Of a DNA stretch of 64,000 nt, positions 10,334 to 16,366 are shown piece after piece. Each line of letters begins with the position of its first letter. Positions within the stretch are counted from its first letter, which is position 1. Below the pieces are notes generated by a model. That model did no database searches. It was given only the letters and a program-made list of their open reading frames with translations, and was not told where the DNA came from. The stretch is from Pseudomonas sp. ABC1 (GTDB lineage Bacteria > Pseudomonadota > Gammaproteobacteria > Pseudomonadales > Pseudomonadaceae): NCBI RefSeq assembly GCF_013395055.1, contig NZ_CP058349.1, forward strand, positions 1,920,001 through 1,984,000, read 5' to 3'. The position numbers and the translations under genes are program-made.

Positions 10334-10768
10334 ATGAGTCACCCGGAATCGCCGCCCGCCCTGTGCACCGAAGCGGAAATCCGCGCGCTGGTCGAAGCCT
10401 TCTACGCCCGGGTGCGGGCAGACGAGGTGCTGGGGCCGATCTTCGACGGGCACGTCGGCGACTGGCCTGCGCACCTGGACCAGTTGTGCGACTTCTGGTC
10501 GGCGCTGCTGCTCGGCACCAAGCGCTTCGGCGGCGCGCCGATGCCCAAGCACATGGCGCTGCATGGTCTCAGCGAGGCACTGTTCCAGCGCTGGCTGGGA
10601 CTGTTCCAACTGACCACTGCCGAGTTGAGCAATACGGCACTGCGCACCGAGGCCGACGCCCTGGCCCAGCGTATCGCCGCCAACCTCTGGCGACACTACG
10701 AGCAGCACCATGGCCATGTCGGCACCACCGCCACCGCCCAGCCAGGAAAACAGCATGAGCGAGCCTGA
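10334..10768 (+). CDS. Group III truncated haemoglobin (Ctb-like)
   Basis: A 144-aa globin of the truncated type. The order of elements fits group III: FYARVRADEVLGPIFDGHV, then WPAHLDQLCDFWSALLLGTKRFGG and PMPKHMALHGLSEALFQRWLGLF, in which the HGLSEALFQRWL segment carries the proximal His. Group III members such as Campylobacter jejuni Ctb are induced by nitric oxide under a Crp/Fnr-type regulator (NssR). The presence of a Crp/Fnr-family gene at the head of this cluster is a notable parallel. It begins 13 bases after the receptor gene and overlaps the DUF1971 gene by 14 bases, so it belongs to the same transcription unit. Confidence 0.88.
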   Translation: MSHPESPPALCTEAEIRALVEAFYARVRADEVLGPIFDGHVGDWPAHLDQLCDFWSALLLGTKRFGGAPMPKHMALHGLSEALFQRWLGLFQLTTAELSNTALRTEADALAQRIAANLWRHYEQHHGHVGTTATAQPGKQHERA

Positions 10769-11084
10769 TGCACGCGCTTACCCCACGCGATTGCCAGAGG
10801 ATGTCCGCGCCTACCGGCGCACGGCCGACTTCGACGAACAGAGCCTGCCGGCCGCCCTGCGCAAGGACCACGCGACCAAGCCCGGCGTCTGGGCACTGAT
10901 CCACGTCCTCGAAGGCGAGCTGCGCTATTGCGTGGCCGACTGGGGCCTGGATGTCGTGCTGGTGCCCGGCCAGCCGGGGATCGTCGCGCCGCAGGTGCTG
11001 CACTTCGTCGAGCCGCGTGGCGCCGTGCGGCTGTTCGTGGAGTTCCATGCGGCCCCTGGCGAAGGACCGGCCAGCCCCCACTGA
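10755..11084 (+). CDS. DUF1971 (YeaR/TehB-like) cupin-type protein
   Basis: A 109-aa small protein. The sequence LPEDVRAYRRTADFDEQSLPAALRKDH followed by GVWALIHVLEGELRY and QPGIVAPQVLHFVEP is the DUF1971 pattern. The E. coli member YeaR is induced by nitrate, nitrite and NO through NarL and NsrR, but its biochemical function is not established. The start MSEPDARAYPTRLP at 10755 follows AGGAAAACAGC, and lies inside the globin gene, indicating coupling. It is the last gene before a strong hairpin terminator at 11097. Confidence 0.82.
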   Translation: MSEPDARAYPTRLPEDVRAYRRTADFDEQSLPAALRKDHATKPGVWALIHVLEGELRYCVADWGLDVVLVPGQPGIVAPQVLHFVEPRGAVRLFVEFHAAPGEGPASPH

Positions 11085-11096
11085 CCAGGCTACCGA

Positions 11097-11144
11097 GCGC
11101 TCAGGGTGTGCCATGCCTGGCGCACCCTGAGCGCATGGCCTTTT
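11097..11144. terminator. Strong hairpin terminator between convergent genes
   Basis: A 16-bp almost perfect stem (GCGCTCAGGGTGTGCC paired with GGCGCACCCTGAGCGC, one G-T pair) with a 6-base loop is followed after ATGGCC by TTTT. It ends the globin/DUF1971 transcript and lies one base before the stop of the E3 gene, so it probably serves both convergent units. Confidence 0.75.
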
Positions 11145-12540
11145 ACTGGTGCAGCGCCCGGCCGTTGGCGGCAAGGACCGACTCGTGCATCGCCTCCGAC
11201 AGGGTCGGGTGGGCGAAGATCACCGACAGCAGGCTTTCGTCCGTGGCTTCCAGCGCATGGGCGATACCGAAGCCCTGGATCTGCTCGGTGACCTGGGCAC
11301 CGACCATGTGCGCCCCCAGCAACTCGCCGGTCTCGGCATCGAAGATCGTCTTGACGAAGCCCTCCGGCTCGTCGCTGGCCAGGGCCTTGCCGTTGCCCTG
11401 GTAGGCGAACTTGCCGATCTTCAAGGGGCGACCGCTGGCCCGCGCCGCGGCTTCGGTCAGGCCCAGGCTGGCGACCTGCGGCCTGGCATAGGTGCAGCCC
11501 GGCACATGGCTACGATCCAGCCCATGCACACCCTCGACGCCGGCCAGCGACTCGACGCAGATCACCCCTTCATGGCTGGCCTTGTGCGCCAGGCACGGCG
11601 GCCCGGCCACGTCGCCGATGGCATAGAGGCCGAAGACATTGGTGCGGCAGGCCTGGTCGATCTTGATAAAGCCGCGCTCCAGCTCCACACCCAGTGCCTC
11701 CAGCCCGAGCCCTTCGACATTGGGCTCCACACCCGCCGCCGACAGCACATGCTCGACCTCCAGCACCTGCTCGCCACTGGCGCTGCGCAGCGTGCAGCGC
11801 ACACCGTCAGCAGTGACCTGCACCGCAGTGACCTGGGTCTGGGTGTGCACGCGGACACCGCGCCGCTCGAACGACTTGCGCACCACCGCCGACACCTCGG
11901 CATCCTCCACCGGCAGGATCTGCCCGGCCAGCTCCACCAGCGTCACCTCGCTGCCGAGGTCGTTGTAGAGGCTGGCGAACTCGACGCCGATGGCACCCGA
12001 ACCGATGATCAGCAGGGACTTCGGCAGGCGCTTGGGCAACAGCGCCTCGAAGTAGGTCCAGATGCGCTCGCCGTCCGGTTCGATGCCCGGCAGCGGACGC
12101 GGCCGGGCACCGGTAGCGAGGATCACGTGGTCGGCCCGGTAGTCGCGCTCGCCACCCTCGGCGTCGAGCACCACCACCTGGCCCTTGCCACTCAGGCGCG
12201 CGGTGCCGTCGATCACCGTCACACCATTTTTCTTCAACAGATACTCGACCCCGCTGGTCAGCCGCTGTGACACCGAGCGGCTGAACTGCACCAGCTTGTG
12301 CAGATCGAAGTTCACCTCACCGACGCTGAAACCCAGCTCGCCGGCATGGGCGATGCTGTGTGCCACCTCGGCGCCATGCAGCAGCGCCTTGGTCGGAATG
12401 CAGCCCCAGTTCAGGCAGATGCCGCCCAGGTGCTGCTTCTCCACCAGCGCGGTGCGCAGGCCGAGCTGGCCGGCGCGGATGGCGGCGACATAGCCGCCCG
12501 GCCCACCGCCGATCACCAGTACATCGTATTGCTCGCTCAT
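11143..12540 (-). CDS. lpdA: Dihydrolipoyl dehydrogenase (E3) of the acetoin-type dehydrogenase complex
   Basis: A 465-aa flavoprotein that reoxidises the lipoyl arm of E2 with NAD+. It shows an N-terminal FAD fingerprint (VLVIGGGPGGYVAAIRAG), the redox disulfide in GGICLNWGCIPTK, an NAD-binding fingerprint (SLLIIGSGAIGVEFASLY), the second FAD motif FGLYAIGDVAG and the C-terminal catalytic His in FAHPTLSEAMHE. Length fits the family. It is the last gene of the E1 alpha-E1 beta-E2-E3 operon, 10 bases after the E2 gene. It is therefore a dedicated E3 and not the general one of the pyruvate or 2-oxoglutarate complexes. Confidence 0.93.
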   Translation of the reverse strand: MSEQYDVLVIGGGPGGYVAAIRAGQLGLRTALVEKQHLGGICLNWGCIPTKALLHGAEVAHSIAHAGELGFSVGEVNFDLHKLVQFSRSVSQRLTSGVEYLLKKNGVTVIDGTARLSGKGQVVVLDAEGGERDYRADHVILATGARPRPLPGIEPDGERIWTYFEALLPKRLPKSLLIIGSGAIGVEFASLYNDLGSEVTLVELAGQILPVEDAEVSAVVRKSFERRGVRVHTQTQVTAVQVTADGVRCTLRSASGEQVLEVEHVLSAAGVEPNVEGLGLEALGVELERGFIKIDQACRTNVFGLYAIGDVAGPPCLAHKASHEGVICVESLAGVEGVHGLDRSHVPGCTYARPQVASLGLTEAAARASGRPLKIGKFAYQGNGKALASDEPEGFVKTIFDAETGELLGAHMVGAQVTEQIQGFGIAHALEATDESLLSVIFAHPTLSEAMHESVLAANGRALHQ

Positions 12541-12550
12541 GGCACGGCTC

Positions 12551-14095
12551 CTAGACCAGCATCAGGCTCGGCGTTTCCACCAGGCGCTTGAGTTCCTTGA
12601 GGAAGACCGCGCCCAGCGCCCCGTCGATCACCCGGTGGTCACAGGACAGCGACACCGTCAGTTGCTGGCGCGCCACGATCTGTCCATCACGCACCACCGC
12701 CCGCGCCTCGCCGGCGCCGACCGCGAGGATCGCGCCCTGCGGCGGGTTGATGATGGCGTCGAACTGGCGCACGCCGAGCATGCCCAGGTTGGAAATGCTG
12801 AAGGTACCGCCCTGGAACTCCTCGGGCTTGAGCGTGCCGGCCTTGGCCTTGGTCACCAGCGCGTGGATTTCCCGCGACACCTCGCTGACCGACTTTCGGT
12901 TGGCCCCCCGCACGATCGGCGTGATCAGCCCGGTCGGCAGCGCCACCGCCACCGAGATATCGGCATCGGTGAAACGGCGAATGCTCTGGCTGGCCTCATC
13001 GAACTGCACGTTGACATCCGGCACGGCCACCAGCGCCTGGGCACAGGCCTTGACCAGCAGGTCGTTGACCGAGACCTTGACGCTGGGCACACCGGCGTTG
13101 ATCTCCTGGCGCAGCGCCAGCAGGCGCTCCAGGTCGAGGTCGACGGTCAGGCGGAAGTGCGGCGAGTTGCGCTTGGACTCCTGCAGACGCGCAGCAATGG
13201 CGCGGCGCATGCCGGACATCGGCAGGTTCTCGAAGACCGGCGCCGCGGCTTCGGCAGCGACAACCTCGACCCGTTGCGGCCCGTCGCGCAGCAGCGCAGC
13301 GGCCTGCACGTCGTCACGGCTCACCCGGCCACGCGAACCACTGGCGCGGCAATCGTGCAGGTTGATGCCCAGTTGGGCGGCCAGCCGGCGCGCCAGCGGT
13401 GTGGCAGGCACCTGGCTGTCATCGGCGAGCGAGCGCGGTGCCTTGCCGGAGCGCGTCGGCAAGGCGGGCGCTGCGACACGGCCACCGGCGGCAACGATGG
13501 CACGCTCCAGGTCAGCCACCGAGACTCGGCCTTCGCGGCCACTGCCGCTGACCTTGCCCAGATCGACACCGAGGCGCTCGGCCTGGCGCAAAGCATGGGG
13601 CGTGGCCTTGACCTGGGCGGCATCGGTGCTGCCTTGCAAGCTGGCCGGCACCTGGGTCTGGCCCGCTGGGGTCGCCGGTTTGACTGGAGCGGCAGGCACC
13701 GCCGCGACCGGAGGAGCCGCACTGGCAACGGGAGCAGGTGCCGGGGCGCTCGCCACGGCGACCGGCGCCTCGGCAGGTTGCGCCGAGGGAGCCGCTGGCG
13801 CCGCCGCACCCAGGCTGGCGGCGAAAGCATCCAGTTCAGCGTCGCTGACCGACGCCTCGGCCACCAGCGCCAGCACCGCCCCCACCGGCAAGGTATCGCC
13901 CTGGTGGGCGATCACCCGGCGCAGGGTACCGGCGAACGGCGCTTCGAACACGTTGGAAATCTTGCTGGTCTCGATCTCGCAGATTTCCTGGCCCTTGGCA
14001 AAACTGTCGCCCACTTGGACGTGCCATTGCGAGAGCGTGCCTTCCTCCATGGAAAGGCCCCACTTGGGCATTTCAAGCGTCTTGATATCGCTCAT
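12551..14095 (-). CDS. Dihydrolipoamide acyltransferase (E2) with two peripheral-subunit-binding domains
   Basis: A 514-aa E2 core protein. Residues 1-80 are a lipoyl domain of the acetoin-dehydrogenase type (MPKWGLSMEEGTL) with the lipoylated Lys in IETSKIS (K45). A long Ala/Pro-rich linker spans about 95-160. Two consecutive peripheral-subunit-binding domains follow: ATPHALRQAERLGVD...GREGRVSVADLERA (164-200) and ATPLARRLAAQLGIN...GSRGRVSRDDVQAA (231-267). The acyltransferase domain occupies about 285-514 and ends with the catalytic SCDHRVIDGALG. Most E2 proteins carry a single binding domain, so the duplication is unusual. The P. putida AcoC I know of has an alpha/beta-hydrolase layout and is different. 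The stop lies 3 bases from the E1 beta gene, so the operon is tight. Confidence 0.9.
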   Translation of the reverse strand: MSDIKTLEMPKWGLSMEEGTLSQWHVQVGDSFAKGQEICEIETSKISNVFEAPFAGTLRRVIAHQGDTLPVGAVLALVAEASVSDAELDAFAASLGAAAPAAPSAQPAEAPVAVASAPAPAPVASAAPPVAAVPAAPVKPATPAGQTQVPASLQGSTDAAQVKATPHALRQAERLGVDLGKVSGSGREGRVSVADLERAIVAAGGRVAAPALPTRSGKAPRSLADDSQVPATPLARRLAAQLGINLHDCRASGSRGRVSRDDVQAAALLRDGPQRVEVVAAEAAAPVFENLPMSGMRRAIAARLQESKRNSPHFRLTVDLDLERLLALRQEINAGVPSVKVSVNDLLVKACAQALVAVPDVNVQFDEASQSIRRFTDADISVAVALPTGLITPIVRGANRKSVSEVSREIHALVTKAKAGTLKPEEFQGGTFSISNLGMLGVRQFDAIINPPQGAILAVGAGEARAVVRDGQIVARQQLTVSLSCDHRVIDGALGAVFLKELKRLVETPSLMLV

Positions 14096-14098
14096 GGC

Positions 14099-15118
14099 TC
14101 AATCCTCCAGCACTTGGCGGACAGCGGCCTCGATGCGCTCGACACTGGGAATCCAGAGTTTTTCCAGGGCCGGCGAGAACGGCACCGGGGTGTGTGGCGG
14201 CGTGACCAGGGCCACCGGCGCCTTGAGGAAGTGGAACGCCTGGGAGGCGATCAGCGCCGCCACGTCATGGGCGAAGCCGAAGCGCGCCGCCGATTCGTCG
14301 ACGATCACTACGCGACCGGTGGAGGCCACCGACTCGAGGATGCCCTCCTCGTCCAGCGGCGAAATGGTGCGCGGGTCGACCACTTCCACCGAGATGCCTT
14401 CCTTGGCCAGTTTGTCGGCCACCTGGTTGGCTTTGTGCACCATCGCCGACAGGGCAATGATGGTCACGTCCTCGCCTTCGCGGGTGTAGTTGGCCACCCC
14501 CAGCGGGATGGTGTAGATGCCTTCCGGCACCTCGCCCTTGAGGTCGTAGAGCATCTTGTGTTCGCAGAACACCACCGGATCGTCGTCGCGGATCGACTGG
14601 ATCAGCAGGCCCTTGACGTCGTAGGGCGTGGACGGCACCACCACCTTCAACCCCGGCGTGGTGGCGAAGATGTTGTAGGGCGACTGCGAGTGCTGCGCCG
14701 CCGCCGAGAAGCCGGCGCCGATCATGCCGCGCATCACCAGTGGCGCCTTGGCCTTGCCGCCGAACATATAGCGGAACTTGGCCGCCTGGTTGTACAGCGC
14801 GTCGTGGCTGACGCCGAAGAAGTCCATGAACATCAGTTCGGCCACCGGGCGCAGGCCGGTGGCCGCGGCGCCAGCGGCCATGCCGATGATCGCCGACTCG
14901 GTGATCGGCGTGTCGATCACACGGTCGGAACCGAACTGCGTCCACAAGCCCTTGGTCACCCCGAGCACGCCGCCGAACGCTTCCACACGGGCTTCTTCCG
15001 GGGCATTGCCGCCGTGGCCGCCACGCAGGTCTTCGCCGATCAGCACCACGCGCTCGTCGCGTTCCATTTCCTGGGCCAGGGCTTCCTTGACCGCTTCACG
15101 ATAGGTTTTTATAGCCAT
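14099..15118 (-). CDS. acoB: TPP-dependent dehydrogenase E1 beta subunit, acetoin dehydrogenase type
   Basis: A 339-aa transketolase-like beta subunit that, with E1 alpha, decarboxylates or cleaves the substrate on thiamine diphosphate. Recognisable segments are YREAVKEALAQEMERDERVVLIGED, DTPITESAIIGMAAGAA, RPVAELMFMDFFGVSHDAL (a Phe/Asp-rich version common in AcoB) and VVDPRTISPLDEEGILES. The start MAIKTYREAV is standard. It lies between the E1 alpha and E2 genes with 13 and 3 bases spacing. Substrate assignment as acetoin is by resemblance of both E1 subunits and the lipoyl domain; a branched-chain or other 2-oxo substrate cannot be excluded. Confidence 0.88.
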   Translation of the reverse strand: MAIKTYREAVKEALAQEMERDERVVLIGEDLRGGHGGNAPEEARVEAFGGVLGVTKGLWTQFGSDRVIDTPITESAIIGMAAGAAATGLRPVAELMFMDFFGVSHDALYNQAAKFRYMFGGKAKAPLVMRGMIGAGFSAAAQHSQSPYNIFATTPGLKVVVPSTPYDVKGLLIQSIRDDDPVVFCEHKMLYDLKGEVPEGIYTIPLGVANYTREGEDVTIIALSAMVHKANQVADKLAKEGISVEVVDPRTISPLDEEGILESVASTGRVVIVDESAARFGFAHDVAALIASQAFHFLKAPVALVTPPHTPVPFSPALEKLWIPSVERIEAAVRQVLED

Positions 15119-15131
15119 GTTGTTATCACCC

Positions 15132-16094
15132 TCAATAGGACACGTAGACGTCGGTCAGCAGGCTTTCCGGGGCCGGGTAGGCGGCGGCACGGGCTTGCGC
15201 CACGGCGTCGTCGACCTGCGCCTCGACCTCTGCGTCGATCGCCGCCAGTTCTTTCTGGGTGATCTGTTTCTTGACCTTGGCCGCGAAGATTTTCAGCGGG
15301 TCGTGCTGCTCACGCAGGCGTTGCACCTCACCCTCGGCGCGGTACAGCGCCGGGTCGCCTTCGAAGTGACCGTGCCAGCGGAAGGCCTTGGCCTCGATCA
15401 CGCTCGGGCCGCCGCCTTCACGGGCGCGCTTGACCGCCTCGGCGGTGGCTTCGTAGACGGCGAAGAAATCGGTGCCGTCGACCGTCACCGCCGGCAGGCC
15501 GAAGCCGGCGGCACGCTTGGCGATGTCACGCCCGCCAACCGCGTAGTCATGCCCGGTGGCCTCGCCGTAGCCGTTGTTCTCGAAGATGAAGACGGCCGGC
15601 AGTTGCAGCACCACCGCCATATTGATGGCCTCGAATACCAGGCCCTGGTTGGAGCCGCCGTCGCCGGTGAAGGACACGCCGACACCGCCGGTCTTCAGCG
15701 TCTTGGCGGTCAGCGCGGCGCCGATGGCCAGGGGTGGCGCACCGCCGACGATGGCATTGGCGCCGAGCATGCCCTTGGACAGGTCGGCGATGTGCATCGA
15801 GCCGCCCTTGCCCCGGCACAAGCCGCTGTCCTTGCCGAAGATCTCGGCCATCATGCCGTGGATATCGCAGCCCTTGGCGATGCAGTGGCCGTGGCCACGG
15901 TGGGTGGAACCGATGTAGTCGGAGTCCGTCAGGTTCTCGCAGACCCCGACCGCGATCGCCTCCTCACCGGTGTACAGGTGAATGAATCCGGGAATATCGC
16001 CGCTGGTGTTTTCCTGGTGCAGGCGCTCCTCGAATGCACGGATTTCGCGCATCTTCCGGTAGGCTTGCAGCAATTGTTGTTTGCTTAGCGTCAT
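15132..16094 (-). CDS. acoA: TPP-dependent dehydrogenase E1 alpha subunit, acetoin dehydrogenase type
   Basis: A 320-aa alpha subunit. The TPP/Mg motif is VGVSFTGDGGSNQGLVFEAINMA followed by ENNGYGEATGHDYAVGG; SGLCRGKGGSMHIADLSKGMLGANAIVGG is highly typical of AcoA-like E1 alpha proteins. It begins MTLSKQQLLQAYRKMREIRAFEE. It is the first gene of the four-gene operon and is divergent, over 272 bases, from the large MalT-like regulator gene at 16367, which is the likely activator. Unlike the classical aco locus there is no acoX gene and no sigma-54 activator AcoR next to it. Confidence 0.88.
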   Translation of the reverse strand: MTLSKQQLLQAYRKMREIRAFEERLHQENTSGDIPGFIHLYTGEEAIAVGVCENLTDSDYIGSTHRGHGHCIAKGCDIHGMMAEIFGKDSGLCRGKGGSMHIADLSKGMLGANAIVGGAPPLAIGAALTAKTLKTGGVGVSFTGDGGSNQGLVFEAINMAVVLQLPAVFIFENNGYGEATGHDYAVGGRDIAKRAAGFGLPAVTVDGTDFFAVYEATAEAVKRAREGGGPSVIEAKAFRWHGHFEGDPALYRAEGEVQRLREQHDPLKIFAAKVKKQITQKELAAIDAEVEAQVDDAVAQARAAAYPAPESLLTDVYVSY

Positions 16095-16366
16095 CTAACC
16101 GTCCTCGATCTGATTGGACTGGCGGGAGCCTTTCGCCGGGCTGGCGAGTGGCGAATCGCGCCTTACCCACGAAAACGGTACGGGCATACCCGAAGTCGGC
16201 GAAACCACCCGGATGGGGGGGCTGATGCGCGGCGGGTGGGTATATTCTTATGCGCCAGATCAGTGCATAGGCAGGTTCGACCGCTCTAGCGCGGCACGCC
16301 CCTGGCAACCCACCCGGCACTGGGATACAACAAGAACAAGCCAAAAAAGCAGAGGGCCAGACGCGG
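16095..16366. other. Divergent intergenic region between E1 alpha and the MalT-like regulator
   Basis: This 272-base region should hold both divergent promoters. An AT-rich patch, GGTATATTCTTATG, near 16240 is a possible -10 region on the + strand, and the rest is GC-rich. I searched by eye for a -24/-12 sigma-54 promoter (TGGC-N8-TTGC) and did not find a good one on either strand. No convincing dyad operator was found. Confidence 0.4.

Noticed and set aside
12539..15262. A 907-codon open frame on the plus strand.
   Set aside because: It is antisense to the E1 beta and E2 genes, which carry full domain signatures. Its product is a low-quality His/Arg/Gly-rich sequence typical of reverse-strand frames in high-GC DNA.
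16095..16366. Sigma-54 promoter for the acetoin-type operon.
   Set aside because: No GG-N10-GC element with reasonable flanks was found on the minus strand, and the adjacent regulator is not a sigma-54 activator.
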